20,371 nucleotides of DNA from Burkholderiales bacterium UBA4615. Lineage in GTDB: Bacteria > Pseudomonadota > Gammaproteobacteria > Burkholderiales > Burkholderiaceae_E. Below are positions 1 through 8,463 of the stretch, piece by piece (position 1 is the first letter of the stretch; each line of letters opens with the position of its first letter). The position numbers and the translations under genes were made by a program. The DNA lies in NCBI GenBank assembly GCA_002386465.1, contig DGIT01000121.1, positions 3,640-24,010 on the forward strand, read 5' to 3'. The notes under the pieces were generated by a model. That model searched no databases, had not been told where the DNA came from, and saw only the letters and a program-made list of their open reading frames with translations.

Positions 1-150
1 AGACAGCGCACACACCGCAGCGAAATTGCCCCGCTCCACCGCGGGCACCACGATCCGCGATACGCCGGCCTGCACAGCGCGCACCACGACCGCATCGCGA
101 TCTTCATCGAACTCGGCGGCGTCCAGATGGCAGTGGGTATCAATCAGCAT
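1..150 (-). CDS. TatD family metal-dependent hydrolase/DNase, N-terminal part (cut by window edge)
   Basis: Only the first 50 codons are inside the window, read from an ATG at 150. The start MLIDTHCHLDAAEFDEDR carries the HxH metal-binding motif (His6, His8) typical of the TatD/YcfH amidohydrolase-like family. These are TIM-barrel, two-metal hydrolases, some of which are 3'-5' exonucleases. The residues after it (VSRIVVPAVERGNFAAV) fit the first beta strands of that fold. The gene runs in the same direction as lolC and lolD, 94 bases after lolD, and could be transcribed with them. The N-terminus is closer to the YcfH/YabD-like members than to E. coli TatD itself, so no symbol is given. Family is clear; the exact substrate is not. 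Confidence 0.85.
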   Translation of the reverse strand, partial: MLIDTHCHLDAAEFDEDRDAVVVRAVQAGVSRIVVPAVERGNFAAVCALS

Positions 151-244
151 CGCAGAATCATCGCATGCACGCTGCGGCGCACACACGCGGCATTGATCAC
201 TTCACAGCAGGTGTTAACACTGCCAGGCCATCTGCCACGCCCGG

Positions 245-928
245 CTAAGCCGGACCCAGTCGCCCCTCACGCAACGACAGGATGCGATCGGCACGCTGCG
301 CCAGTTCCAGATCATGGGTCACGATCACGAAGGCGGTGGCACGCTCCCGACTGAGTGCCTCCATCAGATCGAACACCTGACGCGCTGTCCCGCGGTCCAG
401 ATTGCCGGTGGGCTCATCGGCCAGCACGCACAGTGGATCGCCGACCAGCGCGCGCGCCAGCGCAACACGCTGACGCTCACCGCCCGAAAGTTCGCCAGGC
501 CGATGCGACAGGCGCTCAGAGAGTCCGACCCGACCGAGCATTGCACTGGCGCGTTGCATACACAGCGCAGGCGCCTCACGCCGAATGCGCAGCGGCATCT
601 CGACGTTCTCGAGCGCTGTGAATTCCGGAAGCAGATGATGAAACTGGTAAACGAACCCGAGCTTGCGATTGCGGGCTGCGCCGCGCTGGACCTCGGTCAG
701 TGCATCCAGACGGTCGCCTTGCAGACGCACCTCGCCTGAACTGGCGGCATCCAATCCGCCCAACACATGCAGCAGCGTGCTCTTGCCCGACCCGGACGCA
801 CCGACGATGGCAATACGCTCACCCGCATGCACATCGAGATCCACGCCGTTCAGAATGGTGAGCGTGTTCGATCCTTCGTGATAGGACCGCGTGACCGCTC
901 GACACGACAGCACAATCGCATCACTCAT
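245..928 (-). CDS. lolD: Lipoprotein-releasing system ATP-binding protein LolD
   Basis: ATPase of the inner-membrane LolCDE-type ABC transporter, which releases outer-membrane lipoproteins to the periplasmic chaperone LolA. With the start MSDAIVLSCR at 928 the protein has 227 residues, normal for LolD. Walker A GASGSGKST is at about 43-51, the signature LSGGE at about 147-151 and Walker B VLADEP at about 168-173. The segment GFVYQFHHLLPEF after the Q-loop is typical of the LolD/MacB group. An open frame extends to 955, but the start at 928 fits the family better. It also gives an 8-base overlap with the permease stop, which suggests translational coupling. FtsE and MacB are related, but the neighbouring LolC/E permease settles the assignment. 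Confidence 0.95.
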   Translation of the reverse strand: MSDAIVLSCRAVTRSYHEGSNTLTILNGVDLDVHAGERIAIVGASGSGKSTLLHVLGGLDAASSGEVRLQGDRLDALTEVQRGAARNRKLGFVYQFHHLLPEFTALENVEMPLRIRREAPALCMQRASAMLGRVGLSERLSHRPGELSGGERQRVALARALVGDPLCVLADEPTGNLDRGTARQVFDLMEALSRERATAFVIVTHDLELAQRADRILSLREGRLGPA

Positions 929-2177
929 AGCGCAAGGCCTCGGCCGGTCGCACACGCGAAGCGCTCAAGCTGGGATAGAGCGTGGCTGCAAGCGCCAGCA
1001 CACACGACATGAGACCGATGGTGATCACGTCCGAGGCATGCAGATCACTGGGCAGGTGATTGATGAAATACACGCCAGCCGGCAGCACCTGAAAGCCGAA
1101 CAATCGTTCAACGAAACCCACCACCGAGCCGATATTCAACGCCAGCACGGTGCCAAGCACCACGCCAAGGAGCGTGCCCAGCAAACCCACCAGCGCACCT
1201 TGCACCACAAAAATGCCCATGATCGATCGGGGTGATGCGCCCAGGGTGCGCAAAATCGCGATGTCACTGCGCTTGTCCGTGACAGTCATGACTAGCATCG
1301 AGACCAGGTTGAAAGCAGCCACGGCCACGATGAGCGTGAGGATGATGAACATCATGCGCTTTTCGATCTGCACCGCAGCGAACCAGTTGCGGTTCTCGCC
1401 GGACCAGTCTCGCGCAAGCAGCCCGGACGGCAAGCCTGCCATCAGCTCGCCGGCGATCTGAGGGGCCTGCTGCATGTCATCGGTACGCAACCTTACCCCG
1501 CTCACGCCCTCCACCCGAAAGAGCTTGGCTGCGTCGTCCATGGCCGTGAGCACCAGAGTGCTGTCGTACTCGTAGTGGCCGGATTCAAATACGGCCACGA
1601 CGGTGAACTGGCGCACCCGCGGCACCACACCTGCCGGCGTGACCGTGCCCTGCGGCGCGATAAGTGCCAGTCGGTCACCCACACGCGCGCCAAGCTGAAA
1701 CGCCATGACCTTGCCGACAGCGATCCCGAACTCACCTGGAATCAGGTCGTTCAGTGTGCCCGCAATCACTTGCGTACCCACTTCAGACACCCCGGCTTCA
1801 AGCTTGGGCTCGATACCCCGCACCATCACACCACGCACGATATCGTCGCGTGTGAGCATGGCCTGACCCGACACATAGGGCGCACCTGCACGCACCAGAG
1901 GGTGACGCTTGCTCTGATCAACGACGGCCTGCCAATCGAGCAGGGGCTTATGCGTGGCCACCACTTCGATGTGGGACAACACGGACAGCATGCGGTCACG
2001 CACTTCCTTCTGAAAGCCATTCATGACCGACAGCACCACAATCAGCGCGGCCACACCCAGGGCGATCCCTGCCATGGACAGCGCAGAGATGAAGGAAATG
2101 AAGCCATTGCGCCGGCCCGAGCGCTTGCCGCTGCGGGTATAGCGCAAGCCGACCTGAAGCTCGTAGGGCAGGTTCAC
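921..2177 (-). CDS. lolC: Lipoprotein-releasing system transmembrane protein, LolC/LolE family (possibly LolF type)
   Basis: Inner-membrane permease of the lipoprotein-sorting ABC transporter, 418 residues from a GTG start at 2177. The start NLPYELQVGLRYTR matches the family. Four membrane segments are visible: about 28-53, then three near the C-terminus beginning with MMFIILTLIVAVAAF. A large periplasmic domain lies between the first and second. The segment at about 174-190 (IAPQGTVTPAGVVPRVR) aligns by eye with the proline-rich hook by which E. coli LolC binds LolA. lolD follows immediately with an 8-base overlap. No second permease gene lies next to lolD here: downstream of lolD comes a tatD-type gene. 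The protein may therefore act as a LolF-like single permease, but a distant lolE cannot be excluded. Confidence 0.92.
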   Translation of the reverse strand: MNLPYELQVGLRYTRSGKRSGRRNGFISFISALSMAGIALGVAALIVVLSVMNGFQKEVRDRMLSVLSHIEVVATHKPLLDWQAVVDQSKRHPLVRAGAPYVSGQAMLTRDDIVRGVMVRGIEPKLEAGVSEVGTQVIAGTLNDLIPGEFGIAVGKVMAFQLGARVGDRLALIAPQGTVTPAGVVPRVRQFTVVAVFESGHYEYDSTLVLTAMDDAAKLFRVEGVSGVRLRTDDMQQAPQIAGELMAGLPSGLLARDWSGENRNWFAAVQIEKRMMFIILTLIVAVAAFNLVSMLVMTVTDKRSDIAILRTLGASPRSIMGIFVVQGALVGLLGTLLGVVLGTVLALNIGSVVGFVERLFGFQVLPAGVYFINHLPSDLHASDVITIGLMSCVLALAATLYPSLSASRVRPAEALRYE

Positions 2178-2484
2178 ACAGGACTCGTTGGACCGGACAG
2201 TTTCATCAGCAGGATGGTCATCAGCGCTTGGGGGCGGGCAAACACGATGCAGAGCGACAGTGCCTAGCGACTGACACAGTCGACCCCAGCCGCCGCGCAG
2301 TGTGCCACAGCGCTCCCCGGGGCCAATGGGTCAACCCTGTCCCGCCGGTATCATCCGTGACCGTGTGCGCCGGCCGACACCGGTGCGGCCCGTCGATCGA
2401 CAGGCACGGCCCCATCACCGGCATGCCGACGGTGCAGCGCGTTCACGTGCCCTGCTCCATTGTCTCGATCGCCCCCTGAAAGCC
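2178..2484. other. Divergent intergenic spacer between lolC and the rpfE-type gene
   Basis: About 300 GC-rich bases separate two divergent genes and must hold promoters for both, but I find no convincing -35/-10 pair. A TATCAT hexamer near 2350 lacks a good partner. Short inverted repeats are present: CGACTG/CAGTCG arms with a 3-base loop at 2268-2282, and GGCCG/CGGCC arms around CACCGGTG at 2372-2390. The frame of the rightward gene stays open through part of this spacer, back to an ATG at 2302. That stretch is arginine/proline-rich and does not look coding. Confidence 0.5.
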
Positions 2485-3537
2485 GTGACCCCTGACCTTT
2501 CTCCCACGCTGCTGCTGAACGGTGCATTGCCTTCCCCCGACTGGCTGGGACAGGCCGGCCGCGAGGTCTGCGTGAGCAGCCCGGGCTTGCGCGCCATGGC
2601 CCGGCAGGTGCGCGCAACGCAGGTATCGCCCGCGGCGACGGAAGCGATCCCCGAGCCCGGTCACGAACGTTGGTTGCGTCAGCGCTTCGGCCTGCCCGAC
2701 CCGTATCCGTTCGCTGCCTGCGGGCCTGCAGCCGCGGGCTGTTCGCAGGCCGACTGGCGGCTTGACCCGGTCCATTTGCACCTGGGCCGCGACCACCTGG
2801 TACTGACCGATCCGGAGAGCCTCGCATTGACCGGGGCCGAATCATCCGCCCTGCGCGCGGCCGCAGCCCCGCTGCTGGCCGAAGAAGGCTTGGAGCTGAT
2901 TGAGTGTTCTCCAGCCCTCTGGGCACTGGTGCATACCGATCCGAACCGACCGCTTGACCTGCGTACCCATGCCCTGACCGCGGCCTTGGGACGCAGCATC
3001 GATGCATACCTGCCGCAGGGCCCGGATGCCCGCCGCTGGCGGCGCATTCTGAACATGGTGCAGATGACCTGGCATATCCATCCGGTCAATGCGCAACGCG
3101 AGGCTCAGGGCTTGCCGACCGTCAATGGCCTGTGGATCGAAGGCCCTTGCCCGCAGGCCGATGCAGGACTGAGCGACGCCAGCCGTCAGGCCGCAGGCGC
3201 ACTGGCCAAGCGTACCCGTCATGACCCTGAAGGGCTGCGTGTCGATGACGGCCTGAGCCCCCTGCTTGTCGACGATCGGCTGTTACAAGCGCAATTGACC
3301 GGAGATCCTCAGGCCTTTCGCAGCGCGTGGCTGAAGCTGGACGAACAGTATTTCGCCGCGATCGCCCGTCGCGAAGAACCTTGGGCGCATGGTGCGACCG
3401 TTGTGCTCAGCGGCGATTCCGGCTGGCGCAGTCTGTCCATCACCCCGGCGCGGGCCTGGAGCCTGTCCGCCTTGTGGCGGCGAACCGACTGCACTGGCTG
3501 GCTCAATCCAATCGATCCCAAGCGGCCACCCGCATGA
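2485..3537 (+). CDS. RpfE-type conserved protein (often annotated as phosphoglycerate mutase-like)
   Basis: Conserved protein of about 350 residues that I recognise as the 'regulatory protein, RpfE type' family of Xanthomonas and Burkholderiales. Its biochemical role is not established; some databases call it phosphoglycerate mutase-like. Family features include an early LLLNGALPSP segment, the WLRQRFGL and ADPVHL-like region (here DWRLDPVHLHLGRDHL) and the motif MVQMTWHIHPVNAQREAQGLPTVNGLW split over its middle. A GTG at 2485 (VTPDLSPTLLLNG) is chosen because the upstream part of the frame is non-conserved and arginine-rich. A CTGAAAG sequence just before it is only a weak ribosome binding site. 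The gene ends in an ATGA overlap with recJ, implying coupled translation. I recall rpfE next to recJ, prfB and lysU in the Xanthomonas rpf region too. The start is uncertain. Confidence 0.75.
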   Translation: MTPDLSPTLLLNGALPSPDWLGQAGREVCVSSPGLRAMARQVRATQVSPAATEAIPEPGHERWLRQRFGLPDPYPFAACGPAAAGCSQADWRLDPVHLHLGRDHLVLTDPESLALTGAESSALRAAAAPLLAEEGLELIECSPALWALVHTDPNRPLDLRTHALTAALGRSIDAYLPQGPDARRWRRILNMVQMTWHIHPVNAQREAQGLPTVNGLWIEGPCPQADAGLSDASRQAAGALAKRTRHDPEGLRVDDGLSPLLVDDRLLQAQLTGDPQAFRSAWLKLDEQYFAAIARREEPWAHGATVVLSGDSGWRSLSITPARAWSLSALWRRTDCTGWLNPIDPKRPPA

Positions 3538-5261
3538 GCGCGCCGGTCATCCTGCAAAAACGTGCGGTCGATGTGGCCGCCCTGGCCCGCCTGTCTGCAG
3601 TCGGCCACTCCCCGTTGATGGCGCGCCTGTATGCCGCGCGGGGTATTCAGATGCCCGATGCGCTGTCGATCGAACTGACTCACCTGCATGCACCCGACCA
3701 GCTGGAAGGTACGCTGGCGGCCGGGGCGCTGCTTGCGGATGCCATTGCCGCAGGGCGACGCATCCTCGTGGTGGGCGACTATGACTGCGACGGCGCTACG
3801 GGCGTTGCGGTCGGTGTGCTGGGCCTGCGCGCCATGGGCGCACAGGTCGACTACCTTGTGCCCAACCGTTTTGACCATGGCTACGGGCTGAGCCCGGAGA
3901 TTGTCGATCTGGCCCGCGAACACCCGCGACTGGGATGTCCCGACCTGCTGGTGACTGTGGACAACGGCATCTCCAGTCTGGAGGGCGTCGCCCACGCCCG
4001 CGCTTGTGGGATCGAGGTGCTGGTCACCGACCATCATCTGCCTGGCAGCGAGCTGCCGCAGGCCACAGTACTGGTCAATCCCAATGTGCGCGACAGCCGC
4101 TTTCCCAGCCGCCATCTGGCTGGCGTGGGCGTCATGTTCTATGTGCTGCTGGCGCTGCGTGCCGAGCTCAGGCGACGGGGCCGATTTGCAGACCGCGCGG
4201 AACCCCAATTGGCGGAGCTGCTCGATCTGGTGGCGCTGGGCACGGTGGCTGATGTGGTGCGGCTCGATGCGAACAATCGCAGGCTGGTTGCAGCCGGGCT
4301 CAAACGGCTTCGCAATGGTCGCGCTCGCCCCGGAATCCTGGCCCTGCTGCAGGCCGCAGGACGTGACCCACGCCGCGCGGTCGCAAGCGATCTGGGCTTT
4401 GCCATCGGACCGCGCATCAATGCCGCAGGCCGTCTGTCCGATATCACCCTGGGCGTGGAGTGTCTGCTGGCCGATTCGCTTGAGGCGGCCGCACACATGG
4501 CCCAGACGCTGGACACCATGAACCGCGAGCGGCGCGAAATCGAGGCTGATATGAGCGAATCGGCGCTTACAGAGGTCGGTCAACCCGATCCGCAGCAACG
4601 CACCCTGGTCGCATTTGGCGAGGGCTGGCATCAGGGGGTGATCGGCCTGGTCGCCTCTAGGCTCAAGGAGCGCTTCGGGCGCCCGACTCTGGCGCTGGCG
4701 AGAGATGACCGGGAGCCAGACTTGCTTAAGGGCTCAGGCCGATCCATCGAAGGCGTACACCTGCGCGATGCCATCGATCTGGCGGACCGTTACGCGCCGG
4801 GGGCGCTGGTGCGCTTTGGCGGGCATGCCATGGCGGCCGGACTGACGCTGCGTGCGGGGCATCTGGCCGCATTCACCGACGCATTGGAGACCGCGGTACG
4901 CACGCTGGCCGACCCGGCCTGCTTTGATCGCGCCGTGCTGACCGATGGCCCACTGGACCCAGGCGAGCTGAGCCTCAACACCCTCGCAGACATCGAGCAG
5001 CAGGTCTGGGGGTCAGGCTTTCCGGAGCCTCTGTTTGCAGACCACTTCGAGGTGCGCGCGCAGCGTCTGATCAAGGCGCGACATCTGAAGCTCGAGCTGC
5101 GCCTGGGCACACGCGCGGTCTCAGCCATCATGTTCGGTCGCACCGATCCGCTGCCACCGCGCGCACTGCTCGCCTATCAGCTGCAGCGCGACGACTGGCA
5201 AGGGCGCAACGGCATTTCGTTGCGCGTGATCCATCAGGGTCAGGTGACCGCTCAGCCCTAG
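3534..5261 (+). CDS. recJ: Single-stranded-DNA-specific exonuclease RecJ
   Basis: 5'-3' exonuclease specific for single-stranded DNA, acting in RecFOR recombination, mismatch repair and base excision repair. The protein has 575 residues, normal for the family. DHH phosphoesterase motifs are all present: DYDCDG at about 82-87, DNG at 143-145, DHH at 166-168 and the GPRINAAGRL segment at 292-301. The DHHA1 nucleic-acid-binding motif GGHAMAAG is at about 429-436, and a C-terminal OB-like domain follows. The ATG at 3534 overlaps the stop of the upstream RpfE-type gene as ATGA. An open frame extends upstream of this start but lies inside that gene and is not used. The gene is followed by prfB after 108 bases. 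Confidence 0.96.
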   Translation: MSAPVILQKRAVDVAALARLSAVGHSPLMARLYAARGIQMPDALSIELTHLHAPDQLEGTLAAGALLADAIAAGRRILVVGDYDCDGATGVAVGVLGLRAMGAQVDYLVPNRFDHGYGLSPEIVDLAREHPRLGCPDLLVTVDNGISSLEGVAHARACGIEVLVTDHHLPGSELPQATVLVNPNVRDSRFPSRHLAGVGVMFYVLLALRAELRRRGRFADRAEPQLAELLDLVALGTVADVVRLDANNRRLVAAGLKRLRNGRARPGILALLQAAGRDPRRAVASDLGFAIGPRINAAGRLSDITLGVECLLADSLEAAAHMAQTLDTMNRERREIEADMSESALTEVGQPDPQQRTLVAFGEGWHQGVIGLVASRLKERFGRPTLALARDDREPDLLKGSGRSIEGVHLRDAIDLADRYAPGALVRFGGHAMAAGLTLRAGHLAAFTDALETAVRTLADPACFDRAVLTDGPLDPGELSLNTLADIEQQVWGSGFPEPLFADHFEVRAQRLIKARHLKLELRLGTRAVSAIMFGRTDPLPPRALLAYQLQRDDWQGRNGISLRVIHQGQVTAQP

Positions 5262-5333
5262 ACCCTGCGCGCAGAGGCCCATCCGGATCGCCCTGGGCCG
5301 TCCTGGATCACCTCACTTGCGACGGCGCTCCGC

Positions 5334-5339
5334 TACAAT
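5334..5339 (+). promoter_or_regulatory. Candidate -10 box of the prfB promoter
   Basis: TACAAT sits in the recJ-prfB gap, 30 bases before the prfB ATG, and matches the sigma-70 -10 consensus at five of six positions. No clear -35 hexamer lies 16-18 bases upstream, so the call rests on one box. Confidence 0.35.
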
Positions 5340-5369
5340 TGAGGGTTAGCCTGACGAGAACCACTCACC

Positions 5370-6474
5370 ATGGATGCAGAACGCCTCAACCAGACCGAGT
5401 CGCTGATCGACGACCTTCGCCGTCGCGTGGGTGAACTGCGGAGGTATCTTTGACTACGATCTGAAGCGCGAACGCCTCGAAGAGGTCAGTGCACAGCTCG
5501 AGTCCGCCGACATCTGGAGCGACCCAAAACGGGCGCAGGATCTCGGACGCGAAAAGAAGTCGCTTGAAACGGTCGTGACCGGGCTCGCCGGTATTGATCA
5601 GGGCCTGACGGACAGTGGCGACCTGTTCACCATGGCGCGTGAAGAGGCCGACGAATCCACGCTGCTATCCATCGAGTCCGATGTGAGCAGTTTGCGCGAG
5701 CAAGTGGAGGGTCTGGAATTTCGGCGGATGTTCTCCAACGAAGCCGACGGCAACCCCTGCTTCGTCGAAATTCAGAGCGGGGCCGGCGGCACCGAAGCGC
5801 AGGACTGGGCCCAGATGCTGCTGCGCCAGTACCTGCGCTACTGCGAACGAAAGGGGTTTTCCGCCGAGTTGCTCGAGGAGTCACCCGGCGAGACCGCTGG
5901 CATCAAAGGCGCCACCCTGCGCGTCGAAGGCGAATACGCCTACGGTCATCTGCGCACCGAAACCGGTGTTCACCGTCTGGTGCGCAAATCACCTTTCGGC
6001 GCCGGCGATATCCGCCAGACCTCCTTCGCCTCGGTCTACGTCTATCCCGAGGTCGATGATTCCATTCAGATCGACATCAATCCGGCCGATCTGCGTATCG
6101 ACGTCTTTCGTGCATCGGGCGCGGGCGGACAGCACGTCAACAAGACTGAATCGGCAGTGCGGATCACCCACCTTCCGACCAACATCGTGGTGCAGTGCCA
6201 GAACGACCGATCACAGCACCGCAACAAGGACGAGGCCATGACGATGTTGCGCTCGCGGCTGTATGAACATGAGCTGCGCAAACGCCAGGCCGAACAGGAC
6301 AAGGTAGAAGCCTCCAAAACCGACATCGGTTGGGGCCATCAGATCCGCAACTACATCCTCGATCAGTCGATGATCAAGGATCTGCGCACCAACCTGACCA
6401 TCAGCGATACCCGATCGGTCCTCGATGGCGACCTGGATCCCTTCATCACCGCCTCGCTCAAGCAGGGCGTCTGA
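5370..6474 (+). CDS. prfB: Peptide chain release factor 2 (RF2), expressed by programmed +1 frameshift
   Basis: Class I release factor for UGA and UAA stop codons. Translation starts at ATG 5370 (MDAERLNQTESLIDDLRRR) and reads 27 codons to CTT. It then meets an in-frame TGA at 5451-5453 and continues one base forward at GAC 5452. The full product is 367 residues, normal for RF2. The stop-codon recognition tripeptide SPF is at about 207-209 and the catalytic GGQ at 252-254, within SGAGGQHVNKTESAVRITH. The position equivalent to E. coli residue 246 is alanine, the common high-activity form rather than the threonine of E. coli K-12. The N-terminal coiled-coil domain is present. Annotating only the long downstream frame would lose the true N-terminus. 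lysS follows 76 bases later and probably shares the transcript. Confidence 0.96.
5438..5454 (+). promoter_or_regulatory. prfB programmed +1 ribosomal frameshift site
   Basis: The sequence GCGGAGGTATCTTTGAC contains an internal Shine-Dalgarno-like GGAGG, the slippery CTT codon and the TGA stop followed by C. The spacing from the SD to CTT matches the E. coli site (there AGGGGG-TAT-CTT-TGA-C). When RF2 is scarce, slow termination at TGA lets the ribosome slip forward and make full-length RF2, an autoregulatory loop. The E. coli mechanism is established; its use here is inferred from the intact elements. Confidence 0.95.
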
Positions 6475-6550
6475 TCCTAAGCAGCGCCCCCGATCCAGAT
6501 GGCCTGACACCCGGTTCGCCCGCCCTGCCCTTCAACCCGGACACCATGCA

Positions 6551-8107
6551 GTGAAGCCAGAATCCGCTACGTCACCCGCAGGCGCACCGCAGGCCGATAC
6601 CGCTGCCGCCACAGTCATTGATGAAAACCATGTGATCGCCGAGCGGCGAGCCAAGCTGGCGCGACTGCGGTCCGAAGGCATCGCCTTTCCAAACGACTTT
6701 GTTCCGAAGCATCGCGCAGGCGATTTGCTGCGCGCACATGCCGAGCTCACCCGCGAACAACTGGAGCAATTGCCGGTCACGGTATCGATCGCCGGTCGCA
6801 TGATGCTCAAGCGGGTGCAAGGCAAAGCCAGCTTTGCAACGCTGCAGGACGGCTCAGGCCGGCTGCAGCTGTGGCTCAACGATGAAGGGGTGGGCACCGC
6901 CACGCACGAAGCCTTCAAGCACTGGGATCTGGGCGATATCGTGGCCGCCGAGGGCACGCTGTTTCGCACCATGAAGGGCGAACTCTCAGTGCGCGCCTCG
7001 CATGTGCGCCTGCTCGCCAAATCGCTGCGGCCACTGCCCGACAAATTCCACGGCCTGGCCGATCAGGAGCAGCGCTACCGCCAGCGTTATGTCGATCTGA
7101 TCGCCAACGAGGACGCGCGCCGCACCTTTGCGGCCCGCAGCACGGCGATTTCAGCTGTGCGCCGGCACATGACCGACCACGACTTTCTTGAGGTCGAAAC
7201 ACCCATGCTGCAGCCCATTCCAGGGGGCGCCGCAGCCAAGCCATTCATCACCCATCACAATGCGCTCGACCAGGAAATGTTCCTGCGCATCGCACCCGAG
7301 CTCTATCTGAAGAGGCTGGTGGTGGGCGGGTTCGAGCGCGTCTTCGAGATCAACCGGAATTTTCGCAACGAAGGCATCAGCCCGCGTCACAACCCCGAAT
7401 TCACCATGATGGAGTTCTATGCGGCCTATGCGGACTATCGCTGGGTCATGGACTTCACCGAAGCCGTGCTGCGTGCTGCAGCCCTTGCTGCGGTGGGCAC
7501 CACCGCATTGACCTATCAGGGGCGCGCACTCGATCTGGGCCAGCCCTTTGCGCGCCTGTCGATCACCGAGGCCATTCTTCGGCACACACCGGCTTACATG
7601 GCCTCGCAACTTGCCGATGAACAATGGCTGCGCGCCGAACTCCGCCGGCTGGGCGTGAACATGGACGATCCGCGCCACCGCCACGCGGGCCTGGGGGCCT
7701 TGCAGTTGGCCCTCTTCGAAGAGACCGCTGAGTCTGCCCTGTGGGAGCCGACCTTCATCATTGACTACCCGGTTGAAGTCTCGCCACTTGCGCGCGAGTC
7801 CGATAGCCGCCCCGGCATCACCGAGCGCTTTGAGCTCTTCATCACCGGTCGCGAAATTGCCAATGGCTTTTCTGAGCTCAATGATCCGGAAGATCAGGCG
7901 GCGCGCTTTCGCAGTCAGGTTGAAGCCAAAGAAGCCGGTGACGAGGAAGCGATGTACTACGACGCCGACTACATCCGTGCGCTCGAGTACGGAATGCCGC
8001 CCACCGGGGGCTGCGGCATTGGCATCGACCGTCTGATCATGCTGCTCACCGACAGTCCCAGCATTCGCGACGTGATCCTGTTTCCGGCGCTTAAACGGGA
8101 ACTCTGA
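6551..8107 (+). CDS. lysS: Lysyl-tRNA synthetase, class II
   Basis: Charges tRNA-Lys with lysine. The N-terminal OB-fold anticodon-binding domain (about 75-165, with ISIAGRMM-like and KASFATLQD segments) precedes a class II catalytic domain. Motif 1 lies around DFLEVETPML (211-220). Motif 2 is RNFRNEG with NPEFTMMEFY (269-290). Motif 3 is GIGIDRL near 489. With the GTG start at 6551 the protein has 518 residues, slightly longer than the usual ~505. The frame stays open upstream to 6425 inside prfB, but those residues are not family-like. No clear Shine-Dalgarno precedes the GTG, and no ATG occurs before about residue 84, so the start is moderately certain. It is downstream of prfB in the same direction, as in many proteobacteria. 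Confidence 0.95.
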   Translation: MKPESATSPAGAPQADTAAATVIDENHVIAERRAKLARLRSEGIAFPNDFVPKHRAGDLLRAHAELTREQLEQLPVTVSIAGRMMLKRVQGKASFATLQDGSGRLQLWLNDEGVGTATHEAFKHWDLGDIVAAEGTLFRTMKGELSVRASHVRLLAKSLRPLPDKFHGLADQEQRYRQRYVDLIANEDARRTFAARSTAISAVRRHMTDHDFLEVETPMLQPIPGGAAAKPFITHHNALDQEMFLRIAPELYLKRLVVGGFERVFEINRNFRNEGISPRHNPEFTMMEFYAAYADYRWVMDFTEAVLRAAALAAVGTTALTYQGRALDLGQPFARLSITEAILRHTPAYMASQLADEQWLRAELRRLGVNMDDPRHRHAGLGALQLALFEETAESALWEPTFIIDYPVEVSPLARESDSRPGITERFELFITGREIANGFSELNDPEDQAARFRSQVEAKEAGDEEAMYYDADYIRALEYGMPPTGGCGIGIDRLIMLLTDSPSIRDVILFPALKREL

Positions 8108-8140
8108 CCCACCGGATGGGCAAGCGGCCGATCGGGTGGG
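8108..8140. terminator. Possible terminator hairpin between convergent lysS and sbtB-like gene
   Basis: CCCACCGGAT at 8108-8117 pairs with ATCGGGTGGG at 8131-8140 with one mismatch, leaving a 13-base loop. On the plus strand it follows the lysS stop directly, and a short T-run (ACTTTT) lies about 8 bases further on. The hairpin could end transcripts from both sides. The T-tract is weak, so termination is inferred from position. Confidence 0.4.
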
Positions 8141-8141
8141 C

Positions 8142-8456
8142 TCAGTACTTTTGCGCGCGAAAGACCTGCGCGTCGGTCAAATAGAGGGAGACTGCATAGT
8201 GCGGCGCGTAATGCGCCAGCACATGCTCGGCGATGGTCTGTGCCACCTCATCGCTGCAGACGACCTGCATCTCGATCGAGCGGTCAGCCTCCCATTCCCC
8301 ATCCCGGTGCCCGTGCAAACCGCCGCCACGCACGTCCAGAACGGTATAGCCCAGGGCACCGAGCTTTTTGCAATCGGCAATCAGTGCCCGCTCAAGTGCC
8401 GCTTCGGTAATGACGGTCAGCAGCTTGCGCGGGTGGGTCGGCATGTGTGCGGTCAT
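8142..8456 (-). CDS. SbtB-like PII-family signalling protein
   Basis: Small 104-residue protein with the ferredoxin-like PII fold. It resembles cyanobacterial SbtB, the regulator of the bicarbonate transporter SbtA. Matching segments are RKLLTVITE, the GALGYTVLDVRGGG strand before a short T-loop, SIEMQVVCSDEVAQTIAEHV and the final YAVSLYLTDAQVF strand. The C-terminal CGPxGC redox loop of many cyanobacterial SbtB proteins is absent; the protein ends RAQKY. SbtB proteins are known to bind adenine nucleotides such as AMP and cAMP. Whether this one does is inference. It begins 7 bases after the stop of the SbtA-family gene, so the two are almost surely co-translated. A second start at 8444 (MPTHPRK) is possible; neither has a strong ribosome binding site. 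Confidence 0.82.
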   Translation of the reverse strand: MTAHMPTHPRKLLTVITEAALERALIADCKKLGALGYTVLDVRGGGLHGHRDGEWEADRSIEMQVVCSDEVAQTIAEHVLAHYAPHYAVSLYLTDAQVFRAQKY

Positions 8457-8463
8457 AGGCGCT

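Noticed and set aside
1575..2267. Open frame of 230 codons antisense to the lolC-type gene
   Set aside because: Histidine-rich composition, no ribosome binding site or motif, fully opposite a convincing permease gene.
2372..2390. GC-rich inverted repeat around CACCGGTG in the lolC/rpfE-type spacer
   Set aside because: Short, bulged and GC-only; such repeats are expected by chance in DNA of this composition.
3309..4631. Long open frame of 440 codons antisense to recJ
   Set aside because: It lies wholly opposite rpfE-type/recJ coding sequence with clear motifs. The translation is rich in His, Gln, Arg and Cys with no recognisable domain, typical of antisense frames in GC-rich DNA.
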